Below are positions 35,225 to 46,646 of a stretch of 64,000 nucleotides of DNA, one piece after another (the first letter of the stretch is position 1; every line of letters starts with the position of its first letter). Below the pieces are notes generated by a model. The model had not been told where the DNA came from and did not search any database. It saw only the letters and a program-made list of their open reading frames with translations. Position numbers and translations under genes: made by a program. The stretch spans positions 5,919,321 to 5,983,320 of the forward strand of contig OX637289.1 in the NCBI GenBank assembly GCA_951799445.1, read 5' to 3'. This DNA comes from Pseudisothecium myosuroides. Its lineage: Eukaryota; Streptophyta; Bryopsida; Hypnales; Lembophyllaceae.

Positions 35225-36041
35225 CAAGCTGTTGAAATGTTGTGAACTTCTATTCAGTTGATATGGCTTTGACTATGATGGTCAGTAATTATTGAAGGAT
35301 TGCAGTGTCTTACTTCGGGACTCATGTTTTTTGTGAAAGCGGAGGGGCTTGGTGTTATGTGCAAAAATGATACATGAATAATTTGTAATGACAGCTTCAT
35401 TCACTGTGACAGAGATGTGGAGGTACGGGGCGCACAAGAGCACCTCCAATTTAGTAGTCTGGACAACATGTTTCCATAGAAGCTCCAAAAAAACGCTGCT
35501 CTGCATGCCGTTTTGCGGGCTAAATGAGCAAGAGATGAAGAACTGAATACCCAAGAAGAGGGTCCATCTGGACGATGCTATTTTGCGTGCGTAGAGCAGT
35601 GAGCGGTGAGCGGTGAGCGTAGGGTCGCGAGCGTAGAATGCAAAAAGTTTGATAATTTCTTGAAACGGGCAATAAAGTGAAAGTTTAGGATTTCTTTTTG
35701 AAGGAAGAATTCTTAAATTAGTATCAATGATGGACCTATGACCGTAGAATATTTTGCAGAATTTTTCTGCATAAAAAGTGTAGGGTGGCCAAATATGTAT
35801 TTTAAGGTCGAGGAAAGATGCAAGTTTCGAGATGAAGGATCTATAACCGTGGAGTCTAGGGATACAAATGATTAAAAGATATAATTTTCGTGGTTGTGAT
35901 TGTAAGCGCCATGGAATCAAAAAATGGTGGATATTCTGAGGGATGAAAGAGATTTTTTTGCAAGAGAGGTGTTCGAGAGAGTTCTAGAGAGGGAAAGAGG
36001 GAGTAAGAGAGTTCAAAAGAGGGACAATTGGTATGGAGGAT
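35225..36041. other. Unassigned stretch with a reversed copy of the 55 kb leader
   Basis: 35560-35640 carries GTGAGCGGTGAGCGGTGAGCG and the string GTAGGGTCGCGAGCGTAGA. Their complement occurs at 55020-55065 (CTACGCTCACGACCCTACGC). The 212-codon minus ORF 35282-35920 has no domain and an irregular composition, so it is not called a gene. Confidence 0.45.
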
Positions 36042-37329
36042 TGTGAGCTTCCAATTTGTCACTTGGGACTCGTAGAATTATTTTTTTGGAAATTTGCAAT
36101 TTAAAGTTGATAAAAATATACAAAAACCCATAAAAAGAGTGTAGAACCAAAATAGGGTTGTGTCATACCCATTATAGTATTTGGTCTAGATTTGTGTTTT
36201 TACTTAGAATCCCCCAAACCTTGCCTAAAAATAGTATAGAAATAACGAAAAGGTTAGATTTGGAGGATTTGAGTCACACAGCCCCAAAAGGGCTAAATCC
36301 CACCATGAATGTGGCGATTCAGGGCTATGTTGGTCCAAGGGATCCACAGCAAGGCCACTAGATCGGGTCCTAGAGTTAGATTTAGAATTTCCCAGTAGAT
36401 CGATGAATTCTCAAAATTCCGATTGTTAGCGTGCAAGAGTCACTAACGCAAGACCGGGGCCATGGAGGAATCTACAGCCCAAGGATGATGTTTTAAGGTG
36501 AATCCCATGCCAGGAGTCCAACAGCGAAATCGGTTCGCCAAGATTCCTCCACCTGCAGAAGATTCCCGCACCGTTGCTAATTCGAGGAGATGGCCAGTTT
36601 TAATCTCCATTGACCAATCGTGCCAGGTACGGAAACACACCCGCACGTCTTTCATGCGACTGCTTGAGAGGTCACGTGAAAAATCCCGGCATCTTCCGAC
36701 TTGCAGAAGAACCTTTTCCGGGTGGTCAACCCTCCTAACCTCCAACGGAAATTTCATGGAAATTATCCAGATTACAATAAAATCTCACTAAAAATTAGAC
36801 TAGCTTGTTTTATGTTAATAATGCGTTCCATGAAGTTTCACGACATTCCGATAGCAGCAAGTACCCGAAACGGCAAGATTCCTCGGGAATTAACCACGTG
36901 GCGGGATCCCTGCCGCGTTGACCGGCATTCCGGGATCATACGATGGCAAAACAAAGTCAACCAAAAGTCCTTCCCGACTCTCTCGCATCTACCGGAGACC
37001 CTAGGCTATTCACATTTCTCAAAATAAGAGACCCCCAAGATCTAGGATTTTATCACGATTTGGTTTTTAAACTAAATTAGCCTACGATGGGTTTTTGGCC
37101 CCGGCATAGGGGATAGGGGGATCTTGGACTAAACACGGCGATCTGGATCCAACGGCGCAATCCGTTTGGCGATTGGAGCTAATCTCCAAAAGTTAGGATG
37201 TTGGTCCAGCATAGATGGTAGACGTAGATTTTTAGGATTTAGGATGAAAATATTTGAGGATGAGGATGAAAAGCCTCGTTGATAAGGTTACCTTAGAACT
37301 CTAGAGGGAGGGGTGAGCCCTTGGAAACC

Positions 37330-37337
37330 TATATAAG
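37330..37337 (+). promoter_or_regulatory. TATA box of element A
   Basis: TATATAAG lies about 1.29 kb from the TGTGAGC end. Both relatives keep it at nearly the same distance (60227-60234 and 28359-28366, each in reverse), followed by GGGCCCC or GGGGGC. Positional conservation in three copies makes this a plausible core promoter. Confidence 0.6.
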
Positions 37338-37440
37338 GGCCCCATTTCTCTCTCTAGAACACCCTCAATTCTTGTTTTGGGTCCATGGGTCCAAGTTATT
37401 TTGGATATTTTGGCGTTTTAAGCCCAAAACCTCTACGGTG

Positions 37441-37628
37441 CACTATAAGAGGATGGGGTGTTTTAAGTAGTGTCCTAGACATCACGTCTTTTAAGTAAGT
37501 TTTTAAGTAAAATTTTACTAAAAAGACAATCTTTTAGTAAAATTTTACTTAAAAACTTACTTAAAAGACGTTACTTAAAAGACGTGATGTCTAGGACACT
37601 ACTTAAAACACCCCTTTCTCTTGTAGTG
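37441..37628. mobile_element. CACTA MITE inside element A (188 bp)
   Basis: Ends CACTATAAGAGGATGGGG and CCCCTTTCTCTTGTAGTG, flanked by GTG on both sides (37438-37440, 37629-37631). Element B keeps the uninterrupted sequence CTCTACGGTGTTTTTGGAGC (in reverse, near 60110). Inside, TAGTGTCCTAGACATCACGT and its complement make a hairpin over nearly the whole unit. Terminal sequence is shared with 3174-4292. Confidence 0.93.
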
Positions 37629-37969
37629 GTGTTTTCGGAGCACTTTTGGCTCCATTGTTGCTTATTTTCAAGCTTTGAAAGTCCTTGGGGGTCCTTCTAC
37701 CTTGCTTTGTGTACTCTTTTGTGAAGTTTTTGGTACCTCGTTGTAAGTAGGGAGCCTCTCTCTCCCTCTTGTGCATGTTGTGGTCTAACTTGTGGAGTTT
37801 TAAGGATCTTTAGTCTCTTGCACTAATCTTAAAGTCACCCCCCACCGTACCTTGGCGATGCCGCTTTGGGGGGCCTTTAGCGTGTGAGCTTTGTGTTGCC
37901 ACGTGGTCTAACTCGTGTGTTTATCTTTGTGTTTTGTTACACCCTCTTCTAATCTTTTTCTTGTCGAGT

Positions 37970-38320
37970 GGACCCCCCTCCGGGACGGCGAAGCTTTGAA
38001 CCTCTTTGTACATGTTTTGCTAAGTTTATTCCAAACCCTCTTCTAATCTTCTCTTTGTTGAGTGGACCCCCCTCCGGGACGGCGAAGCTTTGAACTTTTT
38101 TTTTTTTTTTTTTAAGTTTAGTTTTTCCCTCTTCTAAAGTCTCTCTCATTGTGTGGACCCCCTTTGGAAACGGCGAAGCTTTGAACTAGTGACAAAGTAG
38201 AAGTCCTAAAACGTGTGTTATAAGTGTAGACGGCGGAGCTTTGAACCCCCGGGGTGTCAAGAAGTCCTAAAGTTGGTGTTAAAACCAATTTAACGGCGAA
38301 GCTTTGCACCTCCCCCGTGT
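37970..38320 (+). repeat. CGGCGAAGCTTTGAAC repeat cluster in element A
   Basis: The 16 bp core occurs at about 37986, 38080, 38171, 38231 and 38294, usually after GTGGACCCCC. The same core occurs about six times in element B (59341-59760, reverse) and four times in element C (27690-27880, reverse). Copy number and spacing differ between elements. Confidence 0.85.
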
Positions 38321-38489
38321 TTAGATCCAAAGTCTAGTTTCCAAGACCTTTGTACAAACCTCCAGAGTTTAGTTTCCAAGATATGTAGGTTCCTTTGCGT
38401 TTAGTGAAGTTTAGTCATTCCCCAAAGTTTTATTTAGTTAGTTGTATCCCAAAAATCTTAGTAGGTCTAGCACCCCCCAAAGTTCTATT

Positions 38490-38850
38490 CCCCCCTAGGT
38501 TAGCAAGAATCTAGTCTTTTTAGCCTTAGTCAAGAATCTAGTCTTTTTATTTAGCCTTAGCCAAAAATCCAATCTTTTTAGCTTTGGTCAAGAATCTAGT
38601 CTTTTTATTTAGCCTTAGCCAAAAATCCAATCTTTTTAGCCTTAGTCAGAAATCTAGTCTTTTATGTAGCCTTGGTCAAAAATCCAGTTTTTTCCAAAAC
38701 CAGCATACGCCCAGCCAACATCAGAACTAGCATACGCCCAGCCAACATCAGAACCAGCATACGCCAGCCAACATCAGAACCAGCATATGCCAGCCAACAA
38801 TCAGAACCAGCATAACAGCCAGCCAACAATCAGAACCAGCGTATAAAAAA
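38490..38850 (+). repeat. Two tandem repeat blocks in element A
   Basis: 38500-38700 repeats a unit around AATCTAGTCTTTTTATTTAGCC. 38700-38845 repeats a roughly 26 bp unit CCAGCATACGCCAGCCAACA with slight variants, about five copies. The second matches in reverse the GCTGGTTTTTTGCTAAGGC repeats of element B near 58975-59130 only loosely. Confidence 0.7.
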
Positions 38851-41276
38851 AAAGAAATTAATTAAAAAATTTAATTAATTAAATTGTGCCGACCCCCCAG
38901 CCAGCCAGCCGGGAAGGCCAGCCAACCGGGAGGCCAGCAGGCTCTCGGTACAGCAGGGGAGGCTGGGGCCATTCGGGCTCCTCCCCAATTTTTTGATTCT
39001 CTCTTTTTTTTTTTTAATTTTTGGTTTTCTCAAACCAGAACACAAACAAAGACAAACCAAACCAAAAGTATGTTGGACTAATTTCGTGCTAAGTGGGATT
39101 GAAGTAGGATTAGGGCCAAAAATACAAAAGGGAGGAGGGAGAAGAGAGCGGAGCACCACCGTACCTGCACACAAAATTGTTCCTCTCACCACTCACACCT
39201 ACACACAATGGAAGGAGATTAGGAAAGGAAGAGAAAAAGTAAGCAAGAAAGGTGAGAGACAATAAATAGTAGCCTAGGTTAGGAGTAGGTAGGCTAAGGA
39301 AAAGAAATCTTGAGAATTCATAGTGACCGATGGGAGGAGGATTAGGATGATACAAAGTAAAGTTGTCTAAGAGGGTAGGAGGAACATTTAAACCCTTCTT
39401 GGAGTTTGAAACTATAGTGTAAGACTCATAAAAGCTTAGGTGGAATAGTGCTAGTGTAGAAGAAAGAGGAAGAAAGAAAAGAAAGGAGGAAGGGAAAGAG
39501 GGAGTTTAGATCATCAAAAATTGTAATATTTTCTAAATAAGCAATGAGCTTAGAGAAAATTCAAAACAAAATCAAAGACTACCATGGAGCATGAGGACGT
39601 ACACGTGGACGTGGACGAGGTTATTTCCGAAACCGGTAGTGAAGAGGTGAGTTTTTGATTGAATCTTTGATGTTTCTCCCTAATTAGCATTTATTTTCCT
39701 AATCAGCCCTTAGAGCGTGATTAGCATCCGAGATTAGTGCAAATTAGAAGTTTAGATTCAAAAAGTTATAGATTAGGGATAGAGGTTTCCAAAAACATAT
39801 TACACTTAGGATTTGGCTTTAAATCGACCGCGTTAGGCTAAGTTAAGCGGTAGGGGGTAGACGGAGGAATTTTGAGTAAAATTCACCCAAAAAGAATCAT
39901 GGACGGAACTTAGGGGTTTAAATTTGAAAGAGAATTTAGGATTAAAATTAGGGATTAATTAGCGGTTAGAATTAGAATCAATTTACATTTTTATTTCTTA
40001 AAAGTTAAAATTCTAAGGTCCAAATCTAGAGTTAACTTTGGGAAGTTAAAAAGTAGAATTAATTTGGAAGTTTAACTTAGGGGGTTAAAATTCCCAGTGA
40101 AACCTTAGGGTAGTTTAGAAAAGGAAGTTAGGGTTAATTAGGAGTAAAAAATCCGAGTAAGAAGTAGAAATTAAAAGTAAAAACTTTAGACTAAAATTAG
40201 GAGGTAGAAATTACGAGTAGAAATAGGAGTTAGATCTTGAAGTTAGAAATTCGAAATTAGAGTGAATGTTAGAGGTCAAAAGCTAGAGTAAAATTGAGAA
40301 GTAAAACTTGGAGTAACATTTAGAGTTAATCTAGGATTAAAACGATAGGATTAAATTAGGAAGTAGAAAGTCAAAAGCCTAAAGTCAAAAGTTAAGATTA
40401 AATTTAAAGATTAAACTTTAGAGTCAATTGGGAAGTAAAAAGTTAGTAAAAAAGCTAAAGTGAAAAGTGAAAAGTTATAGTTAGATTTAGAGGGTAAATC
40501 TTAGAGTTAGTTGGAAGTAGAAAAATCTAGAGTCGAAGTGAAAACGTAGAGTCAAACCTAGAGGTTAAAATTTGGGATTAATTTTAGAAGTAAAAATTTA
40601 GAGTTAAAAGTAAAAAACCTTGAATTATACGTAGAAGGTAAATTTAGAATAAAATAGGGAAGTAAAAATTTGAAGTTAAAGTCAAAACATAGAGTTAACT
40701 TTAGAAGGTAAATTTTAGAGTTAGTTTAGGAGTAAAAACTTGGAATCAAAAGTCAAAACAAAGTCAAACGGTAGCATTAAATTTTGAAGTTAAATTCTCT
40801 AATTAGTTTGGGAAGCTAAAAACCTAGAGTACACTTAGAAGTTAAAAGTTAGAGTAAGAATTGAAACTTTAGGGATAGCTTTTAAAAGTAGAACTTCTAG
40901 GTGGAGTTCAAAAATCCAAGATAGTCTTAGAGGTTCATGGAAGGAACATAGGGATTCCCCTTTTTACGTAGTTAGGGACGGTAGAAATGACGCCAACTAC
41001 CCAGTCTACCCTCGACATAGGATATATAGTTAGGGAGTTAGAATTTTACCATTACCCCTGAGCATTGCAGTTACCTTGTGAGTTACTACATGCATTCTAA
41101 TTATTCGCTGCCATCCACGACACTTAGGAAACGTCAGCAAAAAAGATCCATTGCTTGGAAGGCACAGTGGACCGCGCTCACATCACCCCCATATATTAAA
41201 AATGTGGATAAAGGCATAGAACCTGGTCGGTGTTCGCTCTATTACCAAGGGTGGGTAATCTAGCGCCCACAAGGAT

Positions 41277-41786
41277 TTACATAATTTGAGAGATGGAGAC
41301 CCAAGGTTAGATTAAAGAGGGTCAAGGCATTAGATAGGGAAAGCAAAGGAAATAAGCAAGGGTTGTATAGACGTTTTCTTTGGAGACAGAGATTGGAAGT
41401 GGAGAAGTTAAGGGTTAATTGGAAGAACAATTAAGGAGTGGGTTTAGGGTGGGAGAAAGAGACGGATAATGAAGCCAGAAAATGGATGTTGTTTAGTTTA
41501 GGAAAAATTATGCAAACGATAAAGGGGGTTGGTATGAGGTTTTCAGATCTGTTGGAATAAGACGTACTTGGGTTTAAGTTTAAGGTAGAAAATAGGAAGG
41601 AGGCGGGGACTAAGGATTTGGGTGAATTAGTGGTAGTTGAACAAAATTGAGCCATGCAAACAAAAATGATTGGGCAAATGATTTAGGCACCAACATGACC
41701 ATGTACAAGCTTCGATGGTGGCCCTTTTAGTCTCTCCATCATTTTTGTATTAGTAGAAAATAATGTCTTAATAGTATGGACAATAA
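41277..41786. other. Intergenic stretch, no gene seen
   Basis: Continues the sequence broken by element A (GGTATGG|AGGAT...). The small minus ORF 41431-41655 has no domain. Confidence 0.45.
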
Positions 41787-44700
41787 TTACGCTCCATAAT
41801 GCTTTAGGAGTAGAATCTGAAGAACTCTTTTAATCTCATTCCAGCTGAAACTAGGAGCGTGAATGAAGATATCAACCTCCGGATCTAGGCTACAAACTAC
41901 GTTGAAGATGAAGTAGATGTGCTTATAATACGTCCATGCACCGCGCTTGCCGAGTGACTTGTCAGACATATCCTTGAAAGATTGGCAGTCACAGTTCGGG
42001 AACTGGCCAATCGTCAACAAGTACTTAGAAACCTTAGATATGCTTCTAGACTCAAAAGTCACAATGCAGCCCAAAGCTGGAGGAGGTACCATCAGAATTG
42101 AGCAAATCTTTCCAACAACTGATAGAGCAGAGGCACAGCTATTATGATGTTTGGTAGTTGGAGCAGAAGGATTTCTTCTAATATTCTTACCATACCTCTT
42201 TGTGGGGTGATCCGCAGGGTTAGAGGGTGGAGGATAATTGTCCAGATTCACGGATATTCCGTCATTGAAGAGTTGTCGTGGAGACAATTGGACGCGCTCG
42301 GCAAGAGAGAACCCGGCATTTTCTAGAGAGAGAATCTCTTTCCTGCTTAAATTTGTGACCATAATAACAGGCCAGACATCCGGGATAGGCGGTTTGGAAA
42401 CCACCCATTTTTGACTAGTGCCCTCCACACAGCGATGGATGTCATCATTGCAGAAGAAAAACCGCATTCTCTCCAATCTAGTCTTCTTATAATTGTTCAT
42501 GAGACTAGTATAAGTAGGGGCAGTTGTACTGCAATTGTCTTGCACAATCCTGGCCACACACTTCTTCTTCGTCTTGACTTGCAGCGCAAAACAAGCTTTA
42601 GCAGATGTCTTTGGCAGCCTTGCAATATGCCACTAGTGTTCATCGCAGACAATTTCCTAAATAAATTTGACGTGGTACACCCTAGCGGAAGTTGTAGGTG
42701 TCTTGGGAGGAAGATCTTCCAATTCTTCTGGCACATGATCGGGTTCGGATGGCGAATCTTCTGTAGTGAGGTCAACTATCTTTGGATCAATTTGACAAGC
42801 CCTGACACGTGGGCGAGATATGCTTATCTTATCTGGACGGTGCGAATCAAATTTTGAACCTGGTGGAAGATCTACTTTCCGTTTGGTGGAAACAAATACT
42901 TCTTCACCCTCGAGGTGAGGTTGGCGTGTGCAGAAGTCGTCAGCACCTGGCATGTGGGCGAGGGCGGCGTGAAGGACCTTAGCATTTCTAGAGCGTTGAG
43001 CGATGCGATGTGCAATACGCAATTGGAATTCTTCCTTGCCAGGACTTGTCCCCGCTTTTTCACCTTTGAGGAATTGGTAGTAGGCTACAACCTGCATAAA
43101 CATCCGGACCATGTCATCCACAGCAACAACATACAGGTCATTCCCCTTTTTGCCAGATTGCTGCAGCCACTTGTTATGAACAGACTCCGCCAAATTACAA
43201 GATGGCATTTCAGCCAATTCAACTTCCGAAAGATCCTGCAAGGCAACATTTAAAGTTAGATGTTTGAATGAATAGCCAAAGAAAAAGGATTAAAGTAGGT
43301 CTCAAATAGCTACCTCAACAGGCATCCATGGAGGAGAGACCACCAATGTCGACTCTCTCCCATCATTGGCTTCAGGTAGGGTTACGGTGTTAAGGAGACA
43401 AGTTTGCTCCCGATTTACCATAGGCAGAGATGAATCGCCACTCCCATAGACGATACGCACTGCATTCCAATTTGCTTGGGCGTTGTCGGCCATAAATCCT
43501 TTAAAATTTGGATTAGAAATATCATGTTTGCTGGAAACTGCATTCAAATTTTTTCAGAACACTTGTTGTGCTACTACATCCTCGGATTGCATATCGCAAA
43601 CAGCGATAATCATGACACGGCAGTAAGTAGAATCATACACGTGGCAGGCCATAGTGGTCCAAGACTTGACGCGTTTGACATGGTCAAACATCATCCAAGC
43701 GTCCTCCAAGTCTCCACCTGGTTGCATGCGCTTAACCAAGTCTACCCCGCTCCCGGGTCCCAGCTCCGCCATCTTGGAAATGAAGACTTTGTCAGACTCA
43801 GCACCTTGTCCAGGAAAACAGTTTTCTTGGACGAAGGCCCATGTACTAGAGTCTCGCAGCCTAGTAATGCTGTCCATTACCCCAAAACGACGCAGATATC
43901 GAAATGTGATAACCTCATTACGAATACTGGGTGATGACATTTGCTTGAACTTGTCCAAAACGGGGACAAATTCGTCCAGTGCCAACATCTTATGGGGATT
44001 ATCTTCTGCGCATAAAAGGAATTTGCTGAGGTACTCCTTACTGGCCTCAATGACAATGGCAGAATTAGTCGCCGACGGAGTCCGTTCTACCTGCTCGCCA
44101 ATAAGAGATCGAAGTTTTGTGGAGGAGTCTCTATAATTTCCCTTCTTCACTGGATGGCTATGGATTCCGAGATGCACGCAAGCTCGGGTCATCAAATTGG
44201 AGCCATGTACGTAGTAGATCCTAGTGGGGCAACTTCCAATGTATGTCGGCAAAACTTGATAGATTGAATATGCAACTGTAGAATGCAATGGAGGATCAGA
44301 GTGTGGAACAAAGGGGGGACGAGGCGGTACCATTCCACTCAGTCTCATTCAATGGTGACAGTTGGTGCTATTGGTCTAAATATTTGCATGAATTGTTTGT
44401 GCTTCGGAGATACCCCAAACAAGCCAAAGTTCAAAAAGTAAGGTGAGAATCAGACTAGATGTGCGTCGTCACTGTTCAGGTCCATGCATGTCCGTCATCT
44501 TTTTTATCCATTCCATGCAACCGCCTAGCCTTGTTTGATGATGGGTACTTTCCCATAGGTGGAAGTTCAAATATGACATCCCCATCAAACTCCGAAGGCA
44601 GAAAATCTACCTTCTTTATTGGAATGGAAGTGTAATCTAATTTACTGAGTATTGACTTTGCACCTCAGCAGGAGCTCAGATTGCGGAGGCATTGCACAAT

Positions 44701-45255
44701 ACTATCAACGGGGGAGAGTGGGGGTTTCACATGCACCAATTCTACACAATGTAAAATCGGGGCGTTATGAACAACATGTGCAGATTCTAAATTGGGGCAA
44801 CAACTAGCAGGTTTCAGTAGAATGCACTCACTATCCGAATCGTCACTAAGAACTAGAACAGGGATCTCCGGGGGCTCTAGTTTGACCTTCTGGAGCAGAG
44901 GGGTGACATCAGTAGCTGTGGTAGAACGACCAGGAGTTAAAGTGTTAGAACCAATAACTGGTGAAACGTCCATCAGTCCATACACTCGATAATTTGCAGG
45001 CGTCAACAACCAGACTTGACCACCAGCACAAGTAGTTGACAACTGAGCAACAGTATGTGATACCACATTAGAGATTGGATCAACAACATCCATGTCCACA
45101 TGCAAACTCCCCTCAAGAATATTGAACCGTGAAGCTGAACGGCTACCACTAACTATTGAGTAACCCTCTTCCCCCACAATGAAAGAAATCGGGATAGTTT
45201 GCCCCTCTCCCCTGATAAAAACAGTGACTGAGCCGCCATCATGCAAGGCAGCCAT
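41787..45255 (-). pseudogene. MULE-like transposase with SWIM-type C-terminus, decayed
   Basis: The pieces read in order on the minus strand. 45255-44665 is an N-terminal region; an in-frame TGA then interrupts a continuing frame (VDFLPSEFDGDVIFELPP, about 44600). 44348-43554 contains ACHVYDSTYCRVMIIAVCDMQ, a first-Asp-like DDE strand. 43547-43302 holds FKGFMADNAQANWNAVRI, the second-Asp block. 43241-42657 has CNLAESVHNKWLQQSG, and its end passes through a stop before ARLPKTSAKACF near 42620. 42557-41787 ends with FPNCDCQSFKDMSD and YYKHIYFIF: the C-x-C...C-x-H SWIM zinc pattern with the third Cys replaced by Tyr. Several stops, frame changes and a probable deletion after REQTC show it is dead. 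The family cuts and pastes DNA in the nucleus. MULE placement rests on the DDE-plus-SWIM order; boundaries and terminal repeats were not found. Confidence 0.65.
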
Positions 45256-45869
45256 CGAACTAGTTGAAAAGATAGATAAAGCGATTTCAAGGCTAAAGAG
45301 GAAGTGGGCAGGAGTGGAGAGGCACTTAGAACTTCAGAAACTCATTGCTATTTAAGATGTTGTAACTGATTGAAACATGGTACAACAGGTAGTAAGTTAA
45401 TAGGGTGGATTGTGATCTGGTATAGGAGTTGAGTTTAAAGGAGCTGAGCAGCCGTATTTTGTAATAAATTAGTAACCACTTTGACAGATTATAATTAGGT
45501 GCTAGTCTCTAGAGTAGAGTGGAGGCTGATGAGTTAGCCGTCGTTTGTTCAAAATTATTCTTTTTATATTAGAATACTAGTGGTTGGTGCTTGCTATGCT
45601 ATGCATTCATTATTAGAATTTTATTAGAATTTTTATATATTAGATAAAATGCAGAACAAAAATTTCAATAAATCTTCAAATAAAAATTACTGAAATCTTT
45701 GTATAATTTTGTTTATAAGTAAGCATATATTGAAATGAACAATAGAAATTTATTGAATGATGAATGAAATATATGAAATGGTGAATATTGTAAAAGATAC
45801 ACATTTATTGTAATGCATTCAATAAATGACTCAGATTTCGGATAAGAACAGGATTTAGGGTGGTTTCCG
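45256..45869. other. AT-rich 5' flank of the transposase relic
   Basis: No gene seen. It may hold the lost promoter or terminal repeat of the MULE-like element, but no inverted end was identified. Confidence 0.4.
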
Positions 45870-46240
45870 GTCTCCAAAAAGCAACGCCAACGTCGGCGTT
45901 GCTTTTGAAAGCCGGCAGTTGCTGGAGAGAGCGCCCCCGAAAAGATGAAGCCGACATCGGCCATGGTTTTGGACTTTAGAGGGTTGCTGGGGGAACAAAG
46001 AGGGGACCCAAAAAATCGACGCCGATGTCGGCTTTGCTTTCGAAGGGCCGCTGGCCGTTCAGACCGCAGCCCTCCAAAAGCAAAGCCGATATCGGCGTCG
46101 TTTTTGGGGGTCTGCTCGTCGTTCAGATAGCAGTCCTCCAAAACCATGGCCGATGTCGGCTTCATCTTTGGGGGGGCGCTCTCTCCAGCAACTGTCAGCT
46201 CCCAAAAGCAACGCCGACGTCGGCGTTGCTCTTGGGAGAC
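45870..46240. repeat. Inverted repeat built of GCCGA-NN-TCGGC palindromes
   Basis: Six palindromic cores occur at about 45890, 45952, 46021, 46086, 46149 and 46210, each extended by further complementary bases (for example CAACGCCGACGTCGGCGTTG). Spacing is about 60-70 bp. The block is also an inverted repeat as a whole: GAGAGAGCGCCCCC near 45929 pairs with GGGGGGGCGCTCTCTC near 46175, and the flanking CAGTTGCTGGAG also pairs. A seventh core, GCCGATATCGGC, is at about 46501. The open frames here arise from the repeats and are not called genes. Confidence 0.88.
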
Positions 46241-46254
46241 TGAAAAACATCTCA

Positions 46255-46374
46255 CATAACTTTTGGAGAAATTGTCCAAATTGGGCATGTGAGATGTTTT
46301 TCGGCATCTACAGAAATTGTAGATGCCGAAAAACATCTCACATGCCCGATTTGGACAATTTCTCCAAAAGTTAT
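46255..46374. repeat. ~57 bp-arm hairpin
   Basis: 46255-46312 (ATAACTTTTGGAGAAATTGT...CGGCATCTACA) is repeated in reverse complement at 46318-46374 with about one mismatch and a loop of only a few bases. The right arm is part of the copied exon 46318-46471. Confidence 0.9.
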
Positions 46375-46471
46375 TGGCCTCCAAAGTTTGCAGCCAGTCA
46401 ATGCAGATTCGTCCGATTCGTCCGATTCGTCCGTGAACAGTAAGATTCTATCCAATATGAAAACCCTGATC
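46318..46471 (+). repeat. Copied exon segment (source-like copy at 51585-51730)
   Basis: Nearly identical to 51585-51730, covering the frame AEKHLTCPIWTISPK and NADSSDSSVNSKILS. It differs by one extra GATTCGTCC unit (SDS added) and a few substitutions. The 51.6 kb copy lies in a long open frame; this one is cut off by the palindrome block. Confidence 0.88.
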
Positions 46472-46646
46472 AACGTGATGTTTTATATAACAAAAATCGA
46501 GGCCGATATCGGCTTCGCTTTCTAGGGTGCACGAACCATAGCCTCTCTTATTAAAGACTTTTCTTTTGGGTGTTGCTGTTTGAACTTCTAAGTTGTTGTT
46601 TTGTGCCAAACGCTTATTTTTTCCAATTGTTCATTTTGTATCCAGC

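Larger units (their letters stand above)
36042..41271 (+). mobile_element. TG...CA element A, LTR-like, non-coding (5.2 kb)
   Basis: Starts TGTGAGCTTCCAATTTG and ends TAGCGCCCACA, flanked by the perfect 5 bp duplication AGGAT (36037-36041, 41272-41276). Element B is the same element in opposite orientation with a different perfect duplication, so these are independent insertions. Order of landmarks: TATATAAG at 37330; a CACTA MITE at 37441-37628; the TACCTTGGCGATGCCGCTT block near 37848; five copies of CGGCGAAGCTTTG (37986-38294); two kinds of short tandem repeat (38490-38850); poly-T and CT-rich tracts; then about 900 bp of degenerate AGAGTTAAAA-like sequence (40000-40920). No gag, pol or tRNA-primed site is evident. 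Solo LTR or non-autonomous element; undecided. Confidence 0.85.

Noticed and set aside
35282..35920. 212-codon minus-strand ORF
   Set aside because: No recognisable domain, irregular composition, and it overlaps the repeated leader segment; likely chance openness.
42411..44136. Plus-strand ORFs of 148-160 codons
   Set aside because: They are shadows of the minus-strand MULE-like transposase frames, which show recognisable motifs.
45713..46384. 223-codon ORF across the palindrome array
   Set aside because: The frame is open because of repeated GC-rich palindromes; both strands show similar open frames with no domain.
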